Shown: in pieces, positions 1-9,334 of the stretch
Layout of the letters: each line of letters starts with the position of its first letter
How positions within the stretch are numbered: position 1 is the first letter of the stretch
Source: an uncultured Erythrobacter sp.
GTDB lineage: Bacteria; Pseudomonadota; Alphaproteobacteria; Sphingomonadales; Sphingomonadaceae
Direction of reading: 5' to 3'
DNA: 64,000 nt
NCBI GenBank assembly: GCA_947498065.1
Contig: CANMIS010000002.1
Location: forward strand, 558,001-622,000
Made by a program: the position numbers and the translations under genes
Notes under the pieces: model-generated
The model's input: only the letters and a program-made list of their open reading frames with translations
The model's database searches: none
What the model was told of the DNA's origin: nothing

Positions 1-3000
1 ACCATCGCAGCGCCAGCCGCCGCGCAAAGCATCACCTCCGGCATCGAAGGCTCGGTGATCGACGTAAACGGCAACGCGCTTCCAGGTGCGACCGCAACTA
101 TCACCGACACACGCACCGGCTCCGTCCGTGACGTTACCGCAGGCGCAGACGGCAATTTCCGCGTCGGCTCACTGCCACCCGGCGGCCCATACACCGTGAC
201 CGTCACCGCACCTGGCTATGAAGGTCAGACGGTTGAAGACGTCTTCACCAGCATTTCCGGCAACACCGCCTTCCGCTTCACCCTCGAAGCAAGCGCAGCT
301 GGCGGCACCGACAATGTGATCATCGTGACCGGCGCCCGCGCTGGCGTGACCCAACTCGCAGTTGGCCCAGGTACAGCCTTCGACACGCAAACGCTCGAAG
401 CTTTCCCATCGATCACCCGCGACGTTCGCGACATCATCCGCATCGACCCGCGCGTTAGCCTTGAGGCGAGCAACGATGTTGATCGTATTTCCTGCCTCGG
501 CGGCAACGACCGTACCAACACTTTCACGGTTGACGGCATTGTTCAGTCAGACACGTTTGGCCTGAACGGCACGCCATTTGCCGCTCGTAACTCGCTCCCA
601 CTGCCTTTCGACGTGGTCGAGCAAGTCTCGGTTGAGTTCGCTCCTTTTGATGTTGAGTACTCAGAATTCACTGGCTGTCTGGTCAACGTGGTCACCAAGT
701 CTGGCGGCAACGAATTCAGCGGTTCAGCCTTCATTACCTATTTTGATGGCGGCCTGTTTGCTGACAATATCGATGGTCTTCCGCTGACCGGTAACGAAGA
801 GAAGCGCTGGGGCGCGACGCTTTCTGGTCCGATCATCAAAGATCGTTTGTTCTTCTCGTTCGGTTATGAAGAAGTCGATCTCGGCCAAGGTAACAACTTC
901 GGCCCAGCAGGCGGCGGTTTCACCAACGAAGCCGATTTCGTCAGCCAAGCTCAGTTCGACCAATTCGCTGAAATCGCTCAGCGCGTTTACGGCCAGGATG
1001 TTGGCGGATACCCAACCACCTTGGCCGAAGGTAACGTTCGTTACTTTGGTCGTCTTGACGCTCAGATCAACGATGATCACCGTCTTGAGGCAACCTACCA
1101 GCGTCTTGAAGAAACCAATCTCGAAAGCGATTTCGGCGGCCAGAACCTCACCGGTTTCAACAGCTTCGAGGACGAGGGCACTACCTCTGACTATTACTCG
1201 CTGCGCCTCTACTCTGAGTGGAGCGATGCGATTACGACGGAGCTGCGTGTCAGCCGCGCTGAAGTCGGTGACGTTCAAGGACCAGTTGGCTTCGGTGAAG
1301 CCCAGTCCGACAATCCGACCCCTCGTCTGGTCGTTGGCGTCTTGCCCGATGGAACCCCGGTTTCTGGCGGCGGCGTAACCGATCAAAACGGCATCTTGAG
1401 CACAGGCCCAGGCATCTTCCGTTCGGCTAACCAACTGGACACTAAGATCGACCAGGCTCGCTTCCAGCTTAATTATGATGCTGGCGATCACCTGTTCAAA
1501 ATCGGTGCTGAGGTCAACGATCTCGAAGTGTTCAACCTATTTGCGATCAACGCGACCGGCTCTCTTTACTTCGAGAACCTTGCTGATTTTGAGCAAGGCT
1601 TGCTGTCGGGCGGAACAGAGCTGTTCCCAAATGCTGACGAAATCGCGACCGGTGCTGCACTCGGTGGTGACATCAATGCCGGTATCGATGGTGACATCAA
1701 CAACGCTGCTGCATTGTTCAGCCGCCGGATCTACTCGGTCTATGCGCAGGACGAATGGCAGGCGACTGACCAACTGACTGTCAACGCCGGTATCCGCGTT
1801 CAGTTGTATGATGGTGATGCGCCGCGCGCCAACCCCAACTTCTTGGAACGCTATGGCTTCACCAACGCCAATTCGTTTGGCCGTCTAGAGCCGGTTGTAC
1901 TGCCGCGTCTTTCGGCAAGCTACGAATTCGACAATGACGGGTTCATCTCGAACAGCCGGGTTACGGGCGGCGTAGGCATTTTCTCGGGCGGTGACCCGGT
2001 TGTCTATTTCTCCAACGCATTCTCGAACAATGGCTTCTCTAGCGCGCTGGGAACCACACGGTTTGACTGCGGCGCAGGCGATATTGCAGTTGATCCGGTT
2101 ACCGGACAGTTTGACGTCGTAACTGGCGGCAATTTTACCGGCTTCCCGCAATGCGCCATCGATGGCGGTGCTGCTGACGCGGCTGCCGGTAACGCTGATG
2201 TTCAATCGACCGATCCGAACTTCAAAGTGCCGACCGTGACGCGCGCAAGCTTGGCGTTCCAAACCACGATTGGTGCGGAAACCGGCTTCTTCAGCGACTG
2301 GAACCTGCAACTCGACTACATCTATTCGAAGTTCAACAATGCACTGAACTTCGTCGATTTGTCGCAAACACCCGACATTCGCACGGGTCTTAGCGGGTTT
2401 ACCGTTGATGGACGTCCGATCTATCAAGCGATCGATTCAACTGTAGCTGGGTGTAACGCGGTTCTTCAGGGCAATGGCGGCACCCCGCCAGTCTACACCG
2501 GTGTTACCGCAGATTGCTTTAACACCCGCCGTGACGATAACATTCAGCTGACAAATGATGGTAGCTCTGACTCTCACTCAGCATCGATCGTGCTGAGCAA
2601 GACGTTCGCAAGCGGCCTGTTCACTGAGGGCGGCTCTACTCGAGTTAACTTCGGTTACGCCTTCACTGACTCAAACAACGCACGTAACAACCAGTCTTCA
2701 ACGGCGACCTCGTCGTTTGACGTTACTGCGGCGTTTGACCGTCAGAACCCAGCGGTATCAACCGCTACGACTGAAACCCGTCACAACTTTACCGCTGCGG
2801 TTAACTTCCGTGAGCAGTTCTTCGACGGCTACGATACCAGCTTTGGTTTCTTCTTCCGTGCCCGTGAAGGTCGTCCATACAGCTTGACCTTCGATGGCGG
2901 CGGCGTGTTTGCTGACTCGTCTTCGGGCAATGACAACGCTCTGCTCTATGTCCCAACGGGGGCTGGCGATGCGAACCTTTCCGATTTCAGCGGTCAGGGT

Positions 3001-3489
3001 TTCTCGCCAACTCAAGTGGCTGCACTTCAGGCTGCACAGGCTGAGGCTGCTGAGGCGACTTTGCAGTATGTTGAAGAATCAGGCTGCGGTTTCACACCTG
3101 GCCAAACCATCCGCCGGAACACCTGCCGGAATGATTGGCATGTCGATATGGATCTGCGGATCAGCCAAGAACTGCCGTTCCTTGGTAGCCTGACCGGTAT
3201 CAAAGACGACCGCATTGAGCTGTTCGCTGACTTCTCGAACTTCCTCAACCTGCTTGACAGCGGTTGGAACATCCTGCGCTCGCGCGGCGGTTTCAATGGC
3301 CTCGTCGACGTGGTGGATGCTGGCCTCAGAATTGATGATCCCGATAGCCCGGGCGATTCGATCACTGTCGGCGGTGTCGATGGACAGGGTCGCTACGTCT
3401 TGGGTGGTTTCAACCCAGATGATCAGAATTTCATCGCCATCAACCCATCGGCATGGCGCATTCAGATCGGTGCACGCTACGAATTCTAA
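1..3489 (+). CDS. TonB-dependent receptor with N-terminal carboxypeptidase-regulatory-like domain (Oar-like), 5' end outside window
   Basis: Frame stays open to base 1 (TIAAPAAAQSITSGIEGSVIDVNGNALPGA...), so the ORF-track start at 55 is internal; CarboxypepD_reg-like repeat, plug and beta-barrel ending in ARYEF. Confidence 0.9.
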   Translation, partial: TIAAPAAAQSITSGIEGSVIDVNGNALPGATATITDTRTGSVRDVTAGADGNFRVGSLPPGGPYTVTVTAPGYEGQTVEDVFTSISGNTAFRFTLEASAAGGTDNVIIVTGARAGVTQLAVGPGTAFDTQTLEAFPSITRDVRDIIRIDPRVSLEASNDVDRISCLGGNDRTNTFTVDGIVQSDTFGLNGTPFAARNSLPLPFDVVEQVSVEFAPFDVEYSEFTGCLVNVVTKSGGNEFSGSAFITYFDGGLFADNIDGLPLTGNEEKRWGATLSGPIIKDRLFFSFGYEEVDLGQGNNFGPAGGGFTNEADFVSQAQFDQFAEIAQRVYGQDVGGYPTTLAEGNVRYFGRLDAQINDDHRLEATYQRLEETNLESDFGGQNLTGFNSFEDEGTTSDYYSLRLYSEWSDAITTELRVSRAEVGDVQGPVGFGEAQSDNPTPRLVVGVLPDGTPVSGGGVTDQNGILSTGPGIFRSANQLDTKIDQARFQLNYDAGDHLFKIGAEVNDLEVFNLFAINATGSLYFENLADFEQGLLSGGTELFPNADEIATGAALGGDINAGIDGDINNAAALFSRRIYSVYAQDEWQATDQLTVNAGIRVQLYDGDAPRANPNFLERYGFTNANSFGRLEPVVLPRLSASYEFDNDGFISNSRVTGGVGIFSGGDPVVYFSNAFSNNGFSSALGTTRFDCGAGDIAVDPVTGQFDVVTGGNFTGFPQCAIDGGAADAAAGNADVQSTDPNFKVPTVTRASLAFQTTIGAETGFFSDWNLQLDYIYSKFNNALNFVDLSQTPDIRTGLSGFTVDGRPIYQAIDSTVAGCNAVLQGNGGTPPVYTGVTADCFNTRRDDNIQLTNDGSSDSHSASIVLSKTFASGLFTEGGSTRVNFGYAFTDSNNARNNQSSTATSSFDVTAAFDRQNPAVSTATTETRHNFTAAVNFREQFFDGYDTSFGFFFRAREGRPYSLTFDGGGVFADSSSGNDNALLYVPTGAGDANLSDFSGQGFSPTQVAALQAAQAEAAEATLQYVEESGCGFTPGQTIRRNTCRNDWHVDMDLRISQELPFLGSLTGIKDDRIELFADFSNFLNLLDSGWNILRSRGGFNGLVDVVDAGLRIDDPDSPGDSITVGGVDGQGRYVLGGFNPDDQNFIAINPSAWRIQIGARYEF

Positions 3490-3510
3490 TTCGTCGCTAA
3501 CCGACTAGCT

Positions 3511-3546
3511 AAACGAGCGGCGGGGCCTTGGCGGGCTCCGCCGTTT
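3511..3546. terminator. imperfect hairpin between convergent genes
   Basis: AAAC-gagc-GGCGG...CCGCC-GTTT just after the receptor stop; no strong T-tract. Confidence 0.35.
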
Positions 3547-3561
3547 GCGTTTGGGGCGGGG

Positions 3562-6498
3562 TTAGCCGCTGGATCGGCTGCTTCGTTTGCTGGTTTGGTC
3601 TCGCGCGTCGGCAAGGTTTAGGACATCGCGCGCCAGGTTCAGCTGAACGTCTGGATCAAATTCTCCGCGCAGCGCTTGTTCAAGCATGGCGGCTCTGTCG
3701 CCCAATTCTGCTTCGCCGAACATGGCGGCAGTTCCAGCGAGCTTATGCAGCAATTGCATGACTTCTTCCTTGCGCTGCGCGTCAAAGCCGCCGGTTGTTA
3801 AGCCACTGCGCAAAGCTTCCAGTGCCTCTTCCCGGCGGACCTCCCAGCGCTCCAGCAAGGCGGGAGAGTGCGACGAAGGCGCGCTGCTTGGCGCGGCGGG
3901 GAAGTCGATAATCTGAGATTCTTGCGTGGGCGCATGGGTGCCGCGCAGTGTGCCCTCATTGCTCTGACGCCGCGGAGCAATAGGCTCTTCGTAGTCTGCA
4001 GGCGTGCTTTCCTCGACTATCTGGGTCGGCAGCCAGCGTTGAAGAGCCTGCGCCAGCTTGGTTAGCTCCAGAGGTTTGGCGAGGTGAGCCTGCATTCCAG
4101 CCTCGCGTGCGGCGGTGATGTCCTCTGGAAAGGCATTGGCGGTCAGCGCGATGATCGGCAGGATATCTCCGCCAATCCCCTCGCCGCGGATCGCGCGGGT
4201 GGCGGCATAACCATCGCAGCCCGGCATCTGCACATCCATCAGCACGAGGTCATAGGGCGCCCCGCGCAGGAACGCGTCGAGCACCATTGCAATTGCTTCA
4301 TTGCCGTCATGCGCGATCGAGACATCTTGTCCGCATTGCTCCAGCATTTCGGTGACGAGTAAGCGGTTCACATCGTGATCTTCGGCCAGCAAAATTCGCG
4401 TGCCGCGCGGCAAATGCTCTGGTTTTGCCGGGTCAAAGGCGGGCTCAATCTCTGGCAAAGGTTGCGCTTTGGAGAACGGCAGGGTGAGCGTGAAGCAAGA
4501 ACCGCGCCCAGGCTCGCTTTCGACATCCAAGGTGCCGCCCAGCAATTCGGCCAGCTGGCGGCTGATGGAAAGGCCTAGGCCCGTCCCGCCAAAGCGCCGC
4601 GCAGTGTTGCTTTCGCCTTGCGTGAAGGGCTGGAAAATACTGCTAAGGCGTTTGGGGCTGATCCCGATTCCGGTGTCGAGCACCTCGACAATGATCTGCT
4701 CGCCCTCAATCCGGTAACTGACCGTTATGCGGCCGACTTCTGTGAATTTCACGGCGTTGGCGATGAGATTGAGCACAATTTGTCGCACCCGCAGGCCATC
4801 GGTTGTGACCCAGGGCTCGCCCGCATCGCTTTCGAAATGGAGCTCAAGGCCCTTTTTCTCAGCGCTAGGCCGGTGCAGCGCGGCGCATTCCTCCAATGTC
4901 GCATCGAGATCGAGTGCTTGTTTGTCGATGCTGATCTGGCCCGCTTCGATCTTGGAGAAATCGAGGATGTCATTGAGCAGCAGCATCATGGAACGGCCCG
5001 ATTGCACAATCAGATCGACATTGCGGCGCTGCTGCGGATCAAGCTCGTTTTGGAGGGTCAGCTCAGCAAAGCCGAGCACGCCGTTCATGGGTGTCCGGAT
5101 TTCATGGCTCATATTGGCGAGAAATTCCGATTTTGCCCGCGCGGCGCGCTCCGCCTTGCGCCGGGCGCGGGTTAGCAGAAGCTCCAGCTCCACCCGCTCG
5201 GTGACATTGCGAGCCGACACCACGATGCCTTCGCGCTCTCCCGTTTCCGGGCTGTAAGCGACCGCGCATTCCGCCTCAATAAACACCGGCAGACCGTCGT
5301 CGCTGTCGGTGAAGCGCCGGTAGGTGAAGCGCTCATTCGTGCTCTCGCCGGAAATCAAGCGTTCCTGCGCTTCAAAAATGAGCTCGCGAGAATCTTCATG
5401 GGTCCGGTCGCTTGGCCGCTTGCCAATAAAGTTCTCCGGCGTTTCACCCATAACGCTGGCCACCGAAGGCGAGGCGTAGGTGCAGCGGCCCTCAAGGTCG
5501 AAGCACATCAGCGCATCGGTCGTATTGTCGGCTAGCAGGGCGAGCTCTCGTTTGCCCTGTTCGAGCTCCTCCATCATGCGCTCTCGCCCAGCCAGAATGA
5601 CCGCGACAGGCAGGCCGGTGAGGAAGTTTGCGGCGACAAAGGCCTGGAGCAGATGCGCCTGCATTTGCGGCGATATGCCGGCGGCGGCAATGGGTCCGTA
5701 GCCGCTCCAGCTCATGGCCATCGCGACGAAGGCGAGCAAAGCCACGAACAAGGCGGTGCCCGTGCTACCCAGACGAAAGGCGTGCAGCAAAGTGATTGGC
5801 GGGATCAGGAACAGCAGCGGATAGCTGGGCTGATAGAACACCAGAAACACGCATGCGCAGCCCAAGACCAGCATGACCGATCGCTCGACCAGCTGGGACT
5901 TGGTTGGGCGCTGAAAGTCTCGAATGGCGTCATGCAGCAGCAAGGCCGTCGGCACGATAAGCACCATCCCCAAACTGTCGGTGAGGAACCACGTCTGCAC
6001 CGTGTCCATCATCGCCGCCATATTGGGCACCATGGCCAGCACAGCGACCAAAGAGGACAGGAATGGGCCAACCAGCCCGCCGATTAGGACGATCTTGGCC
6101 AAATGCTCCAAATTGGTCATGTCCGGGCGCAATCCGCACCCCAATCTTACCAGGAAGACAATGCTCGCAATGTCGACGATATTGGCCGCGGCAAACACCA
6201 GTGGCTGATGAATGGGGAACTCGGGGCTGAAATTGCCGACAAAGCCCGACACAAAGATCGCGGCGAGCAACAGGATCTCATTATTCAATCGGGCGCGCAG
6301 CAGGAATGCAACCGCGACCGCATTGGGCAGCCAGATTTTCGCGAGCGCGCCGCCAAATCGTGATAGCTCCAGGCTTAGGACTGCAAGGGCTGCAAACACG
6401 ACAAAGCCCATCGCCGCGGCCACCACGCTGCGGCGGTCGATTGCGCCAATCGCAAAGTAAGCCAGACGCGCTGGCTCTTGGGTTTTTACTGCGTGCAC
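3562..6498 (-). CDS. hybrid sensor histidine kinase/response regulator (MASE1-like membrane sensor, PAS, HisKA, HATPase, REC, HPt)
   Basis: SHEIRTPMNGVLGF H-box, GTGLGLSISRQL, REC motif VLMDVQMPGCDGY, C-terminal HPt LHKLAGTAAMFG; multi-TM N-terminus. Confidence 0.9.
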   Translation of the reverse strand: MHAVKTQEPARLAYFAIGAIDRRSVVAAAMGFVVFAALAVLSLELSRFGGALAKIWLPNAVAVAFLLRARLNNEILLLAAIFVSGFVGNFSPEFPIHQPLVFAAANIVDIASIVFLVRLGCGLRPDMTNLEHLAKIVLIGGLVGPFLSSLVAVLAMVPNMAAMMDTVQTWFLTDSLGMVLIVPTALLLHDAIRDFQRPTKSQLVERSVMLVLGCACVFLVFYQPSYPLLFLIPPITLLHAFRLGSTGTALFVALLAFVAMAMSWSGYGPIAAAGISPQMQAHLLQAFVAANFLTGLPVAVILAGRERMMEELEQGKRELALLADNTTDALMCFDLEGRCTYASPSVASVMGETPENFIGKRPSDRTHEDSRELIFEAQERLISGESTNERFTYRRFTDSDDGLPVFIEAECAVAYSPETGEREGIVVSARNVTERVELELLLTRARRKAERAARAKSEFLANMSHEIRTPMNGVLGFAELTLQNELDPQQRRNVDLIVQSGRSMMLLLNDILDFSKIEAGQISIDKQALDLDATLEECAALHRPSAEKKGLELHFESDAGEPWVTTDGLRVRQIVLNLIANAVKFTEVGRITVSYRIEGEQIIVEVLDTGIGISPKRLSSIFQPFTQGESNTARRFGGTGLGLSISRQLAELLGGTLDVESEPGRGSCFTLTLPFSKAQPLPEIEPAFDPAKPEHLPRGTRILLAEDHDVNRLLVTEMLEQCGQDVSIAHDGNEAIAMVLDAFLRGAPYDLVLMDVQMPGCDGYAATRAIRGEGIGGDILPIIALTANAFPEDITAAREAGMQAHLAKPLELTKLAQALQRWLPTQIVEESTPADYEEPIAPRRQSNEGTLRGTHAPTQESQIIDFPAAPSSAPSSHSPALLERWEVRREEALEALRSGLTTGGFDAQRKEEVMQLLHKLAGTAAMFGEAELGDRAAMLEQALRGEFDPDVQLNLARDVLNLADARDQTSKRSSRSSG

Positions 6499-6609
6499 GT
6501 GACTTGCACTCCATCGCTAACCCTTGAACAATGGCGTATAGAGCATACCGCCGCGTTCGAAGTGAGCTGCGGGCAAATACTTAAAGGCGCAAAGGACAGC
6601 GGGGAGGTT

Positions 6610-7332
6610 ATGGCAAAAGCAAACTATGCGGCGCGTCGCCGCCGGCCGCGTTGGCCCTTGCTGGTGCTGATTGTGCTGCTCCATGTGGCGGCGCTTTACG
6701 GCCTTGCGCGCGCCTTTGCCCCAGACCTGACCGCATCGGTTGAACGCAGCGTGGTCTCCACCTTTTCGGTGACGATCACCGCGCCGCCGGACCCTCCGCC
6801 GCCTGAAAACGAGCCACAACCTGATGAAGGCGCGCAAGGCGATCCCGGGCGGCAGGCCGTGCCAAAGCCCGTTACCGCGCCCACTCCGAAGGTCCCCGTC
6901 AAGCAAGATCAACCTCAACCCCGCGCCTCCTCCACTGGCACGGCGGTCAATTCTGGCGCGCGCGAAACCGGCGATGGCACGGGCGCAGCGGGCAGCGGGC
7001 TTGGCACGGGCAGCGGCAATCAGGGCGGCGGGCAGGGCGGCATTGCGGTCAGCAAGCCGGTGCACATTTCCGGCTCGATCAACAATGCGCGCGACTATCC
7101 AGTTCCAGAAGGCGGGCGCAAAGCGCGGCGCGGCACCGAGGTGATTGTGAAAGTGACGGTTGGGACCGATGGGCGGGCGCGCAATTGCTCAGTCTACCGC
7201 GCCAGCCCTGATCCAGAGGCCGACCGCATCACTTGCCAGCTGGTTGAGGGCAGGCTGGGTTTCCGGCCCGCTCAGGATGCCAATGGCAATCCTGTTGCAG
7301 CGCCGTTTTATTGGCGGCAAAGGTGGTTCTAA
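6610..7332 (+). CDS. energy transducer TonB
   Basis: ATG at 6610 after GGGGAGG; single N-terminal TM, Pro/Gly-rich linker, C-terminal TonB domain (GRARNCSVYRASPDPEADRITCQL...GFRPAQD). Confidence 0.85.
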   Translation: MAKANYAARRRRPRWPLLVLIVLLHVAALYGLARAFAPDLTASVERSVVSTFSVTITAPPDPPPPENEPQPDEGAQGDPGRQAVPKPVTAPTPKVPVKQDQPQPRASSTGTAVNSGARETGDGTGAAGSGLGTGSGNQGGGQGGIAVSKPVHISGSINNARDYPVPEGGRKARRGTEVIVKVTVGTDGRARNCSVYRASPDPEADRITCQLVEGRLGFRPAQDANGNPVAAPFYWRQRWF

Positions 7333-7381
7333 TGTTCCGGTTACCCATCGTTAGTCCCTCCCGAGCTAAGCCGCCCACACA

Positions 7382-8425
7382 ATGACCTCAGCCAAAATCC
7401 ACCCTGTTATCTTGTGCGGCGGCGCGGGCACCCGGCTGTGGCCGGTTAGCCGGCGGGATAGACCGAAGCCGTTTCTGCCGCTGATCGGCGAGACGACCTT
7501 GTTTCAGCAGGCGATTGAGCGGACCAGCGACACCAGCCAGTTTGCAGAGCCCATGATCGTGGCGGGTGAGGCGCATGCTGACCTGATCGAGCAGCAATTG
7601 GCGGACATGCACTGCACCGCGCAGCTGATCATTGAACCCGCCGCGCGCAACACGGCTCCGGCGATTGCGCTGGCTGCGGCGCGGCTGGATCCGGCGGCGA
7701 TCATGCTGGTGTGCCCGAGTGACCATCACATCGCGGATACTTCCGCTTTTTGCGCCGCCGCTGGTGCTGCTGCTGAGCTGGCAGAGAACGATTACCTCGT
7801 CTCTTTCGGTATCGCGGCGGATCGCCCTGAAACGGGCTATGGCTATCTCAAACGCGGCGAGCCCTTGCCGGGCGGTTTTGCGATTGAGCGCTTTGTCGAA
7901 AAGCCGGATTTGACGACCGCGCAGGCCTATCTCGAAAGTGGCGAATACAGCTGGAACGGCGGCATTTTTGCCTTCCGTGCAGGCGCGTTTCTGGACGAAT
8001 TGGCCCGGCATCGCCCCGATATGGCGGCGCTGGCTCGCCGCGCTGCCGACGATGGCCGCGAAGATGGCGCGCGGTTCAATCCGTCGAGCGAAGCCTTCGC
8101 AGCGATCACCGGAGAGTCGGTCGACTATGCGGTGATGGAAAACACAGCGCGGGCAGCAATGGTGCCCGCTGATATGGGGTGGTCCGACATTGGCAATTGG
8201 GCCGCTTTGCAAGATGCGCTGAAAGGCGAGGCAGGCGGTAATGTCGCACCGGAAAACAGCGAGCTTGCCGATTGCAAAAATGTTCTCGCGATCAGCGATG
8301 GGCCGCGCATTTCGGCAATCGGTCTTGAAGATGTGTGCATCATCGTCGATGGCGACGAGATCTTGGTGACCACGCGCGATGGCGCGCAAAAGGTCGGCAA
8401 ACTCTCAGGACCGAATGAGCAATGA
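7382..8425 (+). CDS. manC: mannose-1-phosphate guanylyltransferase
   Basis: VILCGGAGTRLWPVSRRDRPKPFLPL nucleotidyltransferase motif; FVEKPD; YSWNGGIF. Confidence 0.93.
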   Translation: MTSAKIHPVILCGGAGTRLWPVSRRDRPKPFLPLIGETTLFQQAIERTSDTSQFAEPMIVAGEAHADLIEQQLADMHCTAQLIIEPAARNTAPAIALAAARLDPAAIMLVCPSDHHIADTSAFCAAAGAAAELAENDYLVSFGIAADRPETGYGYLKRGEPLPGGFAIERFVEKPDLTTAQAYLESGEYSWNGGIFAFRAGAFLDELARHRPDMAALARRAADDGREDGARFNPSSEAFAAITGESVDYAVMENTARAAMVPADMGWSDIGNWAALQDALKGEAGGNVAPENSELADCKNVLAISDGPRISAIGLEDVCIIVDGDEILVTTRDGAQKVGKLSGPNEQ

Positions 8426-9324
8426 GCCCTAATCCAGAGACCACGAATGCCGGGCCAAAGCCGGAGCGTTTCGCACGCAAGCTGGCCACGCGCCGGGTCG
8501 AAAAGGTGTGGGGGCGGACCAATCTACCAGCGCCGTTTGATCGCCGCGCGGTCGCGCGCAGTAAGGGTCCCGATGGACGGCCAATGCTGGTGGGTGAGGT
8601 GTGGTTTGAGCCGCCGCCAGAGCTCGAGCAACTACTAGTCAAATATCTCTTCACCAGCGAGAAATTGTCGGTTCAGGTGCACCCGGGCGATGATGATGCT
8701 GAGGGCGATGAAGCGGGCAAGGATGAATGCTGGCTGGTGCTCGATGCAGAGCCGGGCGCCAAGCTGGCGATTGGCTTTGAAGAGCCGGTCACATCTGAGC
8801 AAATGAAAGAGGCCGCGATCAGCGGCGAGATTGAAGGCCTGCTGACCTGGTATGAGGCGAAGGCTGGCGATCTGTTTTTCCTGCCAGCGGGAACGGTTCA
8901 TGCAATTGGGCCGGGATTGAAGCTGATCGAAGTGCAGCAGAACAGCGACACCACTTTCCGCCTGTATGATTATGGCCGCCCGCGAGAGCTGCATTTGGAG
9001 CGGGCAATGGCGGTTGCGAGCGGCGGCCAGTACGAGGCCAGCCATAAGGGCACAGTCGCGGCGCGCGGGCAGGTCTTGTTTGATGCGCCGCACTTCCGGG
9101 TCGACCGGGTCGAAGGCGCGCCAGATGCGGACACTTGTGCAGCTCTGGGCGGACCGATCCTGGTGCTGCCGATTGAAGGCGAGGTCACGTGGGGCGCCGA
9201 GGTGGCAGATGATGCGGGAGACACCCGCGCTAAAGCGGGCGAATGCGTGGTCGCAAGCGGTCTTGAACTGTTCGACTTTTCAGGCGCCGAAGTGACCTTG
9301 CTGGTGAGCGCAAAGCAGGCTTAG
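8422..9324 (+). CDS. manA: mannose-6-phosphate isomerase, class I
   Basis: QVHPGDDDA, PAGTVHAIGPGLKLIEVQQNSDTTFRLYDYGR; 4-bp ATGA overlap with manC. Confidence 0.9.
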   Translation: MSPNPETTNAGPKPERFARKLATRRVEKVWGRTNLPAPFDRRAVARSKGPDGRPMLVGEVWFEPPPELEQLLVKYLFTSEKLSVQVHPGDDDAEGDEAGKDECWLVLDAEPGAKLAIGFEEPVTSEQMKEAAISGEIEGLLTWYEAKAGDLFFLPAGTVHAIGPGLKLIEVQQNSDTTFRLYDYGRPRELHLERAMAVASGGQYEASHKGTVAARGQVLFDAPHFRVDRVEGAPDADTCAALGGPILVLPIEGEVTWGAEVADDAGDTRAKAGECVVASGLELFDFSGAEVTLLVSAKQA

Positions 9325-9334
9325 GCGCGCTGGC

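Noticed and set aside
7388-8389. 333-aa minus-strand ORF opposite manC
   Set aside because: Antisense shadow; composition rich in Arg/Ala/Ser typical of reverse-frame translation.
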